A stretch of 64,000 bases of DNA from a virus, in the IMG/VR virus record IMGVR_UViG_3300045411_000417, positions 1 to 64,000 of that record; one strand, 5' to 3'. The notes beneath the pieces were generated by a model. It saw only the letters and a list, made by a program, of their open reading frames with translations, was not told the DNA's origin and made no database searches. Made by a program: the position numbers and the translations under genes. Shown here one piece after another: positions 34,150-41,383 of the stretch. Within the stretch, counting starts at the first letter, position 1. Every line of letters starts with the position of its first letter.

Positions 34150-34584
34150 ATGAATAAAAAACAACCCGATCAAAAAGATATACTGAAACAACTCCACGTC
34201 GTGATTGCTCATCTGGACAACGGGAAAAGCTTTATGGCGTTTATGCACGGAGAGATGGAAAACGTTGATCTAAACGATGCTATCTTATTTCAATATCCTA
34301 TAGAAGTTATATCAGCTGAAGAGTCCGTTAGAACCGCACCGTTCTTAAATTACGAAATACCCGACTCTGATGACGCAGAATTAGACTCGGTGTTAGACCG
34401 TCCTTTCGGGCGCTGCTTAAGTGAGTTCTCGCTCAGGAAAGTTGCGGGGCTGGACTCACCTAGCTCGCAGTGCGCAAAAGAAGCCTACAGATCTGCAGTG
34501 TACAACTACCTAAAACAAATCGAAGAAAACGAAGCCAACCTAAGGAACAAAACTAAACTAAATAAGGGGGATCGAAATGACTAG
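34150..34584 (+). CDS. Paralogous small protein A, 144 aa
   Basis: The N-terminal ~45 residues (HVVIAHLDNGKSFMAFMHGE, then VDLNDAILFQYPIEV) match the next gene's product closely, so the two arose by duplication. The short strands and LDDG turn recall Sm-like beta barrels, but that is a guess. The C-terminus is helical. It follows the polymerase by 11 bp. Confidence 0.6.
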   Translation: MNKKQPDQKDILKQLHVVIAHLDNGKSFMAFMHGEMENVDLNDAILFQYPIEVISAEESVRTAPFLNYEIPDSDDAELDSVLDRPFGRCLSEFSLRKVAGLDSPSSQCAKEAYRSAVYNYLKQIEENEANLRNKTKLNKGDRND

Positions 34585-34897
34585 TATAGTAGACGCATTG
34601 AAAAATAATCCAGTCGTCATCGCACAGCTAGATGATGGGCAAACCATCATGGCGTTCATGCATTGCGCGATAGAAAACGTTGATTTAGACGAGCCAGTCC
34701 TATTTCAATACCCGCTCATAATAGGAGTGGAATCATCAGGAACAACTAACGCTAAAGTGCAATTCTTAGCTCCATTAGGACTCAGGCTTAGTGAGCTAGT
34801 TTTAGTCAGAGTAAAGATTTTAGCGTCACCGTATTCCGAGGCATTAAAGACCGAATATAGATATCTGGTGGCATCTCTGATTGATCAGACAGTGTGA
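34577..34897 (+). CDS. Paralogous small protein B, 106 aa
   Basis: Shares the core of the upstream paralogue (VVIAQLDDGQTIMAFMHCAI, VDLDEPVLFQYPLII; then LRLSELVLVRV). It lacks the acidic middle insert of copy A. Overlaps copy A by 8 bp after aaggggg. Probably forms an oligomer with it. Function unknown. Confidence 0.6.
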   Translation: MTSIVDALKNNPVVIAQLDDGQTIMAFMHCAIENVDLDEPVLFQYPLIIGVESSGTTNAKVQFLAPLGLRLSELVLVRVKILASPYSEALKTEYRYLVASLIDQTV

Positions 34898-34917
34898 ACT
34901 AAACCATTAATTTAAAT

Positions 34918-34925
34918 GGTATAAG
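34918..34925 (+). promoter_or_regulatory. Putative phage promoter, GGTATAAG
   Basis: aatGGTATAAGtttaaag lies after paralogue B. A terminator begins only 24 bp downstream, so a short RNA or attenuated transcript into the 35002 gene is possible. Confidence 0.5.
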
Positions 34926-34948
34926 TTTAAAGTAGTGAAAACCAACTT

Positions 34949-34983
34949 GGGAGTCGTCTATCTTTTAGACGGCTCCCTTTTTT
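34949..34983 (+). terminator. Rho-independent terminator / attenuator
   Basis: gggagtcgtcta / tagacggctccc stem (one G-T pair) with a short loop, then ttttttt. It ends the polymerase operon and could attenuate the promoter at 34918. Confidence 0.88.
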
Positions 34984-35001
34984 ATTTAGGGGAGATTTGT
35001 C

Positions 35002-35253
35002 GTGGAAAAATTTAAAACTACGGGACAAGTTGTACACGGGCAATTATTTGAAACTTCGCCAGAGCAGCTAAGAGCTCTTGCGGATATTTTGGAAGAATCT
35101 TCCAAAGTAGCTACGACAGGAATACACACTATGCTTCCAGTCGTACTAAACGGCAGGACGGTTTTTCTTGTTTATCCACCACAGGAAAAAAATAATTACG
35201 TTGCGGCGACATCGTTTAGTTCAGACGAAGTCCGTAACGATACTGCACATTAG
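35002..35253 (+). CDS. Hypothetical protein, 83 aa, GTG start
   Basis: GTG start after ggggag. The segment SPEQLRALADILEESSKVA is helical; the C-terminal half is beta-like (MLPVVLNGRTVFLVYPPQEK). It lies between a terminator and the GT-rich array. Function unknown. Confidence 0.55.
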   Translation: MEKFKTTGQVVHGQLFETSPEQLRALADILEESSKVATTGIHTMLPVVLNGRTVFLVYPPQEKNNYVAATSFSSDEVRNDTAH

Positions 35254-35259
35254 TACTGC

Positions 35260-35790
35260 GATGCTACAGTGACGCAAGGTCTCGTGTTGTAAGGTGATGC
35301 TATGGTAAGGTCGGGTAACGTGTTGTGCAGTATTGCTATGGCAAAGTAACGTCCAGCATGGCAGCGTCTCGGTAGAGTCCCGTGCGGTATGGTGATGTTT
35401 GATTGGGTGGTGTGTCGTGGGGTAAAGCCACAGTGAGGTATCGTGATGTGTAGTAGGGTGCAGTAAAGTCACGGTTGGGTAGCGTGAAGTGTCGTTGAGT
35501 GTAGTAAAGTCTCGGTAAAGCAATGTACTGCGTCAGTGCAGTTTCGTCATGTAACGTGACGGTATGGTGTAGTTAAGTTTAGTAGTGTTGTGTTCCGGTA
35601 GAAACCGGTTCGGGTAGGGTACTGTGCGGTAGGGCTTAGCTTTAGTACGGTGAAGTAATGCACTGTCTTGGCGGGGTAATGTAATGTGTTGCGCGGTAGT
35701 GGTGATTATGTTGTGTGGTGGTATAGTTATGTGGAGTTCAGTAGCGTTGCGTTGGGGTTTCGTAAGGTAAGGTACGGTAACGTTACTTGT
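35260..35790 (+). repeat. Degenerate 5-nt-period GT array, ~530 bp, non-coding
   Basis: No gene is supported here. GT dinucleotides recur every 5 nt with occasional 6-nt steps over the region. Counting from gtagtagggtgc in 35450-35560 gives successive GT spacings of 5,5,6,5,5,5,5,5,5,5,6. The other three positions vary, so it is not a simple satellite. The plus strand is G/T-rich and C-poor. A similar array lies at 39950-40200. Confidence 0.8.
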
Positions 35791-35807
35791 TATTGGGAAG
35801 GAATCGT

Positions 35808-36101
35808 ATGTATAACAAAGTTTTCAGCGTCTCATTAGTTGTTTTAGGACTGACATGCATCTATCTGATGCTTCAGATTTTAAAACTTCGTAGTCAGGCG
35901 ATTGAAATGAAGCGCCAGTTAGTACTGAGTAATAAAACTCTCAGGGATTTTAAAAAACTAAGTAAAGATTTCAGTAAGATCGTTACTACGTTCAAATCTT
36001 TGACAGCCAAGGCGAGTACAGCAGTAGAACAATCATCCCCCGATGATTCAGATAATGCTGTTAAAACATTCGTCATACCCAGTAAGAATTGGATGAACTA
36101 A
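35808..36101 (+). CDS. Membrane-anchored coiled-coil protein, 97 aa
   Basis: One N-terminal membrane segment (residues ~4-26) is followed by a helical, charged region (LSNKTLRDFKKLSKDFSKIV) and a polar tail. N-in/C-out topology with a coiled coil recalls i-spanins, but no partner is proved. Start 35808 is preferred because of gggaaggaatc. Confidence 0.55.
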   Translation: MYNKVFSVSLVVLGLTCIYLMLQILKLRSQAIEMKRQLVLSNKTLRDFKKLSKDFSKIVTTFKSLTAKASTAVEQSSPDDSDNAVKTFVIPSKNWMN

Positions 36102-36107
36102 TAACCG

Positions 36108-36137
36108 AAAGAGCCGGCTCCCCTCTGGCTCTTTTTT
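36108..36137 (+). terminator. Rho-independent terminator
   Basis: aaagagcc / ggctcttt stem followed by ttttt. It ends the short 35808 transcript. Confidence 0.8.
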
Positions 36138-36161
36138 AGGTATTGCGATAAAATTACCTTC

Positions 36162-36362
36162 ATGTCTAAACCAGGTGCATACCAGCTTCTAAGATCAATA
36201 TTCGCTAAAAACCCCGCTCTTACAAAAAAGCTTCGCTCCACAAGAGAGTGGGGAAGACTCAAAAATCTAGGGCTTAGCTATGCCGATATAGATGCCATAA
36301 ACGCTCCAAAGAACTATAACGTTTCAGGCTTCCTCAAGGGCTTTAAATCAACCCCCAAATAA
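36162..36362 (+). CDS. Hypothetical basic protein, 66 aa
   Basis: A small basic helical protein (MSKPGAYQLLRSIFAKNPAL). The N-terminus loosely recalls an internal virion peptide but has no K-T-A. The ribosome site is weak. Function unknown. Confidence 0.4.
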   Translation: MSKPGAYQLLRSIFAKNPALTKKLRSTREWGRLKNLGLSYADIDAINAPKNYNVSGFLKGFKSTPK

Positions 36363-36443
36363 GTCCATCTGAATACCTAAAAAACACCCTTTTTAGACCT
36401 CCACTAACCCATCAAAAATACAGGCAAAAACAGCCCTTTTAAG

Positions 36444-36451
36444 GGTATATG
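36444..36451 (+). promoter_or_regulatory. Weak promoter-like GGTATATG before 36605 operon
   Basis: The 242-bp non-coding stretch before 36605 holds GGTATATG followed by tttaatagg, the same flank as the 59572 element. A partial inverted repeat (gacc..aacgc / gcgtt..ggtc, 36510-36560) may fold in the leader. Nothing else recognised. Confidence 0.35.
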
Positions 36452-36604
36452 TTTAATAGGTAAAAAATACTTATTCCCTTAAGCTATTTTTTCCTCCCTT
36501 TACATAAAGCTTAGACCCCGTCTAACGCTGCATCTAAACGGTGCTAGCGTTGGGCGGTCGTGTATCCAAACTAAAACTTTAACTATTAACCAAAGAGGTG
36601 ACCT

Positions 36605-37120
36605 ATGAAAACATTAAAACTAAGCAAAGACGAACTAGACTCAATGCACGTATTCGCAGAGTCTCTTGAAGCCTTTTCAGAGTCCGCCGCTAAACTGGCT
36701 GACAATGAAAGTAATGAAGGGCTAATGAACTCAGTCGTGAACACGCTCGAGACCCTATCGGCAACTACCGAGAAATTCGCGGCTGTTTTCGTAAAGATGT
36801 TCCCGTCACAGATAGATGACCGCCCTAATGGTCTTCATATCGAAACGCTCCGTAAGCTCAAGTACGGGGCGATGTTCTTCGTGATGGGATCGATCATTAA
36901 CAAAGACGATGTAGGTGCTGACAAGGCTGCGCACTTTGCCAAACTACTTATCATTTCCAAAATGAAGCAAGTAGCGGGCGGGGTAATCGTAGCCGTAAGA
37001 CACTACATCAAATCAATCGAAGAAAAAGGAGGACTGCAAAATGTCGAACGTAAAAAACCACGCGTCGCCAAGCCAGACACTCCAACGAAAAAGAATGTCA
37101 GAAAAATCACTGTTGGGTGA
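36605..37120 (+). CDS. Hypothetical protein, 171 aa
   Basis: An alpha-helical protein. A central LRKLKYGAMFFVMGSIINKD segment is hydrophobic; the C-terminal 25 residues are basic (RKKPRVAKPDTPTKKNVRK), suggesting nucleic-acid contact. Ribosome site agaggtgacc. Its last 80 bp overlap the next gene. Confidence 0.6.
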   Translation: MKTLKLSKDELDSMHVFAESLEAFSESAAKLADNESNEGLMNSVVNTLETLSATTEKFAAVFVKMFPSQIDDRPNGLHIETLRKLKYGAMFFVMGSIINKDDVGADKAAHFAKLLIISKMKQVAGGVIVAVRHYIKSIEEKGGLQNVERKKPRVAKPDTPTKKNVRKITVG

Positions 37121-37442
37121 TCTTGTCGCGAAGACGATTGTAGATCTAGTGAAACTAAAAAGCACAGACGAACTTGTAATCGGATGTGCTGAGCAAACTG
37201 CTGAGAATTTTAAGCTAGCACTTTTAGACGACGATAGAGAATTTGATACCTCTAAGGTCGACGACGTACTAGCAGTAAAGATAGCTAAAGAATATTTGAC
37301 TGAGCAATTAGCAAATACTCTAATCGCTCACAAAAAATATATCTCAGAGCTACCTCTACTACAAAAGATTCTCAGAAGACGCTTACTGCAAGAAACAAAC
37401 GATGCGCTCAGTAAGTTCGCACATGTCGTGCGTTCACTGTGA
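37041..37442 (+). CDS. Hypothetical helical protein, 133 aa
   Basis: The start inside the preceding gene has an excellent aaaggagg site at 8-nt spacing. After a basic N-terminal 20 residues the chain is helical (LLGDLVAKTIVDLVKLKSTD and ALSKFAHVV). Size and helicity resemble the preceding product, suggesting partners. Unrecognised. Confidence 0.6.
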   Translation: MSNVKNHASPSQTLQRKRMSEKSLLGDLVAKTIVDLVKLKSTDELVIGCAEQTAENFKLALLDDDREFDTSKVDDVLAVKIAKEYLTEQLANTLIAHKKYISELPLLQKILRRRLLQETNDALSKFAHVVRSL

Positions 37443-37487
37443 AGCTCGTCGCGATCCAATCAATGTAATCATGAAAGGTAGGACGTT

Positions 37488-38303
37488 ATGAATAAGCTCA
37501 TGATGATGTCAGTTGGTAGTTTGATTGTAACTTCAGTAGCTGTTCTCTCAGGTTGTGTAAGTGAATCCGTAACAGTCATGCCAGTGGACGGTGCGGCTAC
37601 TAACCTTAGCGTCGGTGAAAGTATGAGTGTTGGTTCAATCACCATTACTCAGCTGTCAGACGGCGTTCGTATCACAGATCCAAGCGGTAACACTGCTGTA
37701 GTATCTAATGGCGCTCAAGGTCCTCAAGGACCACAAGGCGCCACAGGAGCTACAGGTGCTGCGGGTGCGGTTGGAGCTACAGGTGCTCAGGGCGCTCAAG
37801 GTGCCCAGGGTCCTGCTGGTACAGCTGCTCCTCGGTTCGTAGTAAGGAACTCGCTCGGTGTTGTAATGGGAACTCTAATTAGTCAAAGCGCAGTTGGCAT
37901 TGCGTTTTGGCATACTACTGGTGGGTTCGTAGTCAACATAAATAAGAACGAGTTCGGTAGTGAGTACGGACTTCGTGCCCGTATCTACTACCCTAGTTTG
38001 GGGTGCGTCGGAACTCCTGTGGTCAGGACTAACCGACTAACCTCAGGTCATAATGATCCTGATGCTGGGTCTATGCTCAAAGTCCTGCTGAACAATAACG
38101 GTGTATATTATGTCGCTTTAACTAACGACATAATGTCAAGGACTGTTAGATCCTATAAAGCCTACGACTCATCTACCTGTGTAGACATAGCTGCCCCCAC
38201 GGGGTTCTATGGAGCTACAGTGACGAGTGTAGACTTTAGTTCAGATCCTGCACTTATGACCTCGTTAACAGGTACTACCGGTATCTCAATAAATGCCGAG
38301 TAA
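37488..38303 (+). CDS. Collagen-like lipoprotein, 271 aa
   Basis: A signal peptide with lipobox VLSGC (Cys23) is followed by ~50 residues of beta-type sequence, then ~14 G-x-y repeats (GPQGPQGATGATGAAGAVGA, residues ~79-113). A C-terminal domain of ~150 residues follows, with two Cys that could pair. The likely product is an exported trimeric lipoprotein on the infected cell. It may act in exclusion or be a released/virion-linked fibre; function is inferred only. Confidence 0.8.
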   Translation: MNKLMMMSVGSLIVTSVAVLSGCVSESVTVMPVDGAATNLSVGESMSVGSITITQLSDGVRITDPSGNTAVVSNGAQGPQGPQGATGATGAAGAVGATGAQGAQGAQGPAGTAAPRFVVRNSLGVVMGTLISQSAVGIAFWHTTGGFVVNINKNEFGSEYGLRARIYYPSLGCVGTPVVRTNRLTSGHNDPDAGSMLKVLLNNNGVYYVALTNDIMSRTVRSYKAYDSSTCVDIAAPTGFYGATVTSVDFSSDPALMTSLTGTTGISINAE

Positions 38304-38371
38304 TACCAGAATCATGTCAGCGGGTGCGGAGACTTCTAATCCGCACCCACTTCATTATGGAGGTACGGAAT

Positions 38372-38611
38372 ATGATTAGGTTAAGAGAAGTGGTAAGAGA
38401 GATTGTTAGTGACGTGACTCTTATGGCGTTTTCAAGCGGTTATATTAAGAAGATGTCAATAAGACTTGATCTAGGTGGTGACAGCTACATGGTTGGTAAA
38501 GCTATCACTAACGAAGATGGAACTGTCACCGTAAACATAAATCTAAAAGAAGTGCCCGCAGAACATCAAGCTGAAGCTAAAAGTAAGCTTGCTGAGATGT
38601 TCTCAGAGTAA
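38372..38611 (+). CDS. Hypothetical protein, 79 aa
   Basis: Start 38372 chosen by gtatggagg spacing of 9 nt. Beta-type core (DSYMVGKAITNEDGTVTVNI). Followed by a strong terminator. Function unknown. Confidence 0.6.
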   Translation: MIRLREVVREIVSDVTLMAFSSGYIKKMSIRLDLGGDSYMVGKAITNEDGTVTVNINLKEVPAEHQAEAKSKLAEMFSE

Positions 38612-38621
38612 TTTGAATCTG

Positions 38622-38661
38622 GGTGTGCGCATAAGCTATCTGTTATGCGCACACCTTTTAT
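38622..38661 (+). terminator. Rho-independent terminator
   Basis: Perfect 13-bp stem ggtgtgcgcataa / ttatgcgcacacc with an 8-nt loop and tttta tail. Confidence 0.88.
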
Positions 38662-38671
38662 ACCCCCATAG

Positions 38672-38679
38672 GGTATAAT
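38672..38679 (+). promoter_or_regulatory. Putative phage promoter, GGTATAAT
   Basis: atagGGTATAATatc is a member of the G(G/A)TATAAG set but with a T, closer to a sigma-70 extended -10. It is one of two tandem elements before the AT-hook protein gene. Confidence 0.5.
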
Positions 38680-38711
38680 ATCTAACTATTGGATAAAAAT
38701 AGCCATTTTCG

Positions 38712-38719
38712 GGTATAAG
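38712..38719 (+). promoter_or_regulatory. Putative phage promoter, GGTATAAG
   Basis: cgGGTATAAGattattag lies ~110 nt before the 38828 start, 40 bp after the first element. Two start points could give the same mRNA with a structured leader. Confidence 0.55.
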
Positions 38720-38745
38720 ATTATTAGTGAAAAAGTTTTTAAAGT

Positions 38746-38784
38746 ATTGTCTCGAATGTTGGTCGAGACAATGTTGCTAGCAAC
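38746..38784 (+). promoter_or_regulatory. Leader inverted repeats (operator or RNA hairpins)
   Basis: Perfect 10-bp arms attgtctcga / tcgagacaat around a 7-nt loop, directly followed by the palindrome gttgctagcaac. They lie downstream of the two promoter-like elements, so could be a repressor operator or RNA control structure. Confidence 0.5.
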
Positions 38785-38827
38785 AACCAACAATCAACAA
38801 CATAAACAAACTCATTAGGAGGATCCC

Positions 38828-39049
38828 ATGAGTGGTTTTCTATCATCAGTATGGTCAGTAACTAAGAAAGCACTTCCTTACGTCGCTTCCGCAGCAGCAG
38901 GCGCAGTAGCTGTGAAAGCTTACGATCGCTTTATGGCTAACGACGATGCAACGCCGCCAAGCACCGTAAAGAAGCGTGGAAGACCGGCTAAGAATCCTGC
39001 CGCAGCTAATAAAAAGCCAGGCAAGAAATCTAAGCCAGAAGTACTGTAA
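38828..39049 (+). CDS. Membrane/AT-hook small protein, 73 aa
   Basis: The N-terminal half is a hydrophobic Ala-rich segment (ALPYVASAAAGAVAVKAYDR). The basic tail has VKKRGRPAKNPAAANKKPGK, an AT-hook-like RGRP motif. It could tether DNA to a membrane or be an internal DNA-binding protein. Taggagg ribosome site; flanked by regulatory repeats and a strong terminator, so it is its own unit. Confidence 0.65.
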   Translation: MSGFLSSVWSVTKKALPYVASAAAGAVAVKAYDRFMANDDATPPSTVKKRGRPAKNPAAANKKPGKKSKPEVL

Positions 39050-39060
39050 AACCTAAAACT

Positions 39061-39107
39061 AGCGGTCACGCTCTATGAACTAGTGTAGAGCGTGACCGCT
39101 TTTATTT
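39061..39107 (+). terminator. Rho-independent terminator
   Basis: Perfect 15-bp stem agcggtcacgctcta / tagagcgtgaccgct, 10-nt loop, then tttattt. Confidence 0.9.
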
Positions 39108-39121
39108 GAAAGCGTATTAAA

Positions 39122-39913
39122 ATGTTTAAAGAATATAAAGTAGTCTTGTCATTCACACGTGACATTTTGGGCACGAATCCGGCGGATCCGTCGATTCACG
39201 AACAACATATCATTCAAAAGCAGCGTAAGCTTATTCAAGAGAAAGGTAGCTACAACGCTGAGATTAATAAGTACCTAGAAGCTCTACAGATCACCGAAGA
39301 GCGCGGTAAACTTGAAACCGATAAGCTTCTCGATAAGCTTGAAACTCTCGTGGGTAGAAAGTTCACCTCAGAAGAACGCGAACTTGCTATCAAAGGTGAA
39401 CTCGAATCTTTAAAAGAAACTCTCGACGAGCAAGAACTTCGAGGCGTTACAGTGTTCTTCCGCGACAAGGCAGGAATGCCGTGTATCGGAGATCACATGA
39501 TTAAAGGATTCCTAAAAGCAGCTGCTGAAGCGGTAGCTCGTACTCTTCCTAAAAAGAATGGTACGATCCTCAACTCAGCAAGCTATACGGAATCGATCAT
39601 TAATCAACACGTAACAATTGAGCAACAATTCATCTCGTTTGATAAAGACGTGATGAAGAGTGCTGATGGCTCAATCAAGTACTGTGAGCGTTCACTGAGA
39701 GCTATGACAGCTCAAGGTCCACGCGTCTCTGTAGCTAAAAGCGAGTGCATTGAATCCGGAGCCGCTCTCAAGTTCACACTTCTCGTGCTTGAGAATTCCC
39801 CGCTCACTGAAGAAGCTCTAAAGAAACTCTTCTCATACGGAAGAGTGTCGGGCTTAGGTCAGTGGAGAAACGCAGGCTACGGACAGTTCAAGTGCACGAT
39901 CGAATCTGCGTAA
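39122..39913 (+). CDS. RAMP/Cas7-like putative nucleic-acid-binding protein
   Basis: 263 aa. The N-terminus KVVLSFTRDILGTNPADP, a middle MPCIGDHMIKGFLKAAAEAV (like the RAMP p-I-x-G-s-x-I-K-G-x-L-R motif) and the C-terminal YGRVSGLGQWRNAGYGQFKC (like the Gly-rich loop of Csm3/Cmr-type RAMPs) suggest a RAMP fold. A helical insert (~40-100) separates them. No other CRISPR gene or array is seen. A stand-alone RNA or ssDNA binder is possible. A 5-nt-period GT array starts ~40 bp downstream. Confidence 0.5.
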   Translation: MFKEYKVVLSFTRDILGTNPADPSIHEQHIIQKQRKLIQEKGSYNAEINKYLEALQITEERGKLETDKLLDKLETLVGRKFTSEERELAIKGELESLKETLDEQELRGVTVFFRDKAGMPCIGDHMIKGFLKAAAEAVARTLPKKNGTILNSASYTESIINQHVTIEQQFISFDKDVMKSADGSIKYCERSLRAMTAQGPRVSVAKSECIESGAALKFTLLVLENSPLTEEALKKLFSYGRVSGLGQWRNAGYGQFKCTIESA

Positions 39914-39949
39914 CTACTTGTTTGCCATGGATGGCTTTCAGTAAGGGTT

Positions 39950-40200
39950 ATGTGTCGTCCTGTCCAGTCCAGTATTGGTAATGTGGGGTGGGGTTTTGTG
40001 CCGTTCTGTGTTGTGGAGGTATGGTACCGTTTAGTCGAGTGGCGTGCGGGTACTGTGAAGCACCGTATGGTACTGCTGAGTAGAGTAAAGTCATGGTAAC
40101 GTATGGTCGAGTAAAGTATGGTCGTGGTGCCGTCATGTGAAGTAAGGTAAAGTTCCGTGAGGTTAAAGTAATGTCAAGTGACGTGTCGTAGTGAAATGAG
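39950..40200 (+). repeat. Second 5-nt-period GT array, ~250 bp, non-coding
   Basis: From gtaacgtatggtcgagtaaa (about 40096) the GT positions fall at 0,5,10,15,20,25, then after one 6-nt step 31,36,41,46,51,56,61,66, then 72,77,82,87,92. Only the GT is fixed. G/T-rich, C-poor plus strand, as at 35260. No gene supported. Confidence 0.82.
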
Positions 40201-40244
40201 ACGTACCCACGAGTACTGCTGTTCATCAGCTCGTTGGTACGTCT
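40199..40244 (+). terminator. Hairpin after GT array (terminator-like)
   Basis: agacgtacc.acgag / ctcgt.ggtacgtct, 14 pairs with one C-T mismatch, then taatta. Short T-run, so terminator function is uncertain; it may cap the array RNA. Confidence 0.5.
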
Positions 40245-40313
40245 TAATTAAAGATTTAAACACAGTCAGGTCGAGTTAATTAAACAAGTAACTGAAACAA
40301 ATAGGAGGATGTT

Positions 40314-40748
40314 ATGAAAAACATAACACTAATGGTTGCGTCAGTGTCTCTTGTTATCCTAAGCGCGTGTGCATCTCAGCCAGTGTATAAAGAGATGCGC
40401 ACAATGGAAAATGCTATGCAGGAAGAACACATTAAACCTGGCATGGCTATCACTAAAAGCGGTGCCGTTGTTCACATAGACGTTGAAGAAGTTCAAGCGA
40501 GAGAAAAACGTCTTATTGCTGAAAAAGCTGAGCTCGAACAGGCACTGAAAAATCTGAACATAGATAAAGCCAATACAGAGGAAAAGTATCGAACACTTCG
40601 TATATATGTTGGGCTGTCGCCAAACGAACCTAAACCAAAAGGTAAGTGCTGCGACAAGCGCGGTAATATCGAAGGGTTTGAAGCTGCTCCTACACTAGAC
40701 GAAGAACTTATGAAGCTTAAACTCTCTGAGTCTTCCGATAGTGAGTAA
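40314..40748 (+). CDS. Lipoprotein with coiled coil, 144 aa
   Basis: Signal peptide MKNITLMVASVSLVILSAC with lipobox LSAC (Cys19). A coiled coil spans ~62-95 (EVQAREKRLIAEKAELEQAL). The tail is acidic with a CC pair (GKCCDKRGN). Exported to the outer or inner membrane; could be an o-spanin-like or exclusion lipoprotein. An aggagg site precedes it. Confidence 0.65.
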   Translation: MKNITLMVASVSLVILSACASQPVYKEMRTMENAMQEEHIKPGMAITKSGAVVHIDVEEVQAREKRLIAEKAELEQALKNLNIDKANTEEKYRTLRIYVGLSPNEPKPKGKCCDKRGNIEGFEAAPTLDEELMKLKLSESSDSE

Positions 40749-40868
40749 TAACAAATGCGTGTGGGAACCGAGCGCTATATCGGTCCAAATATCCAAAGGT
40801 GTGCCACTGGAAAAGATCCCGCGATGTGGCGCAGTTTTAAAAATAAGGGATCAAATGAAGGAAGCTAT

Positions 40869-41378
40869 ATGCTTACTATTAAATCGTTCGATGCATATAA
40901 GAAAGCACTCGCAGACTGCGAAGAAAAAGCAGGCTACGACAATAAGAAAGCAACCCAAGTTGGTATTGAAAGAGCAAGAGAACTCAGAGGCTTCAGAATA
41001 GCAGCTGGTCTTAATGTTCTTTTACTCACAGCTGCTAGAGGGGAGCTTATATCTTATGGTGAATTTGATAATGCTATACGCTCTAGCTCACGCTATGAAA
41101 GCGATCATATCTTAAGAGAAATCTTAAAGATCTGTCTCGCAAATAGCTGGAGTATATTGCCAGTGTTACTCTTTAGTGTGTCAGCAGATAACAATTATCC
41201 AAGCGCTGGATTGAACGCCGAGCTATTAAAAGTGGGTTGGTGTTCAGATAATCTTATGCACTCTGACTACGACGAAATGCGTGCGCAATGCTACTCACAC
41301 CGCTTACCAGATCCGGGCGAGGTATTTGTACCGTTGGCTCGCTGGAGACTGGGAGCTTTCAATGATAAGAAAAGCTAG
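40869..41378 (+). CDS. Hypothetical protein, 169 aa
   Basis: The ATG at 40869 follows gaaggaagc by a good distance; an in-frame ATG at 40755 would add 38 residues without a ribosome site. Helical (ARELRGFRIAAGLNVLLLTA), with ISYGEFDNAIRSSS and DHILREILKI segments like a small HTH or winged-helix fold, not certain. Ends before a strong bidirectional terminator. Confidence 0.55.
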   Translation: MLTIKSFDAYKKALADCEEKAGYDNKKATQVGIERARELRGFRIAAGLNVLLLTAARGELISYGEFDNAIRSSSRYESDHILREILKICLANSWSILPVLLFSVSADNNYPSAGLNAELLKVGWCSDNLMHSDYDEMRAQCYSHRLPDPGEVFVPLARWRLGAFNDKKS

Positions 41379-41383
41379 CGCGT

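Noticed and set aside
35221-35523. Minus-strand frame of 100 codons in the first GT array
   Set aside because: The translation is His/Thr-rich noise from the 5-nt period. No ribosome site, and the frame drifts relative to the repeat.
35260-35790. GT array as a CRISPR array or G-quadruplex block
   Set aside because: No repeat-spacer structure, and GG pairs are not in regular GGG runs; the constant feature is GT every ~5 nt.
39122-39913. Evidence for a phage CRISPR-Cas system around the RAMP-like gene
   Set aside because: No Cas partners or repeat arrays of CRISPR type were found nearby.
39948-40226. Minus-strand frame of 92 codons in the second GT array
   Set aside because: Same low-complexity His/Thr/Tyr composition; explained by the array.
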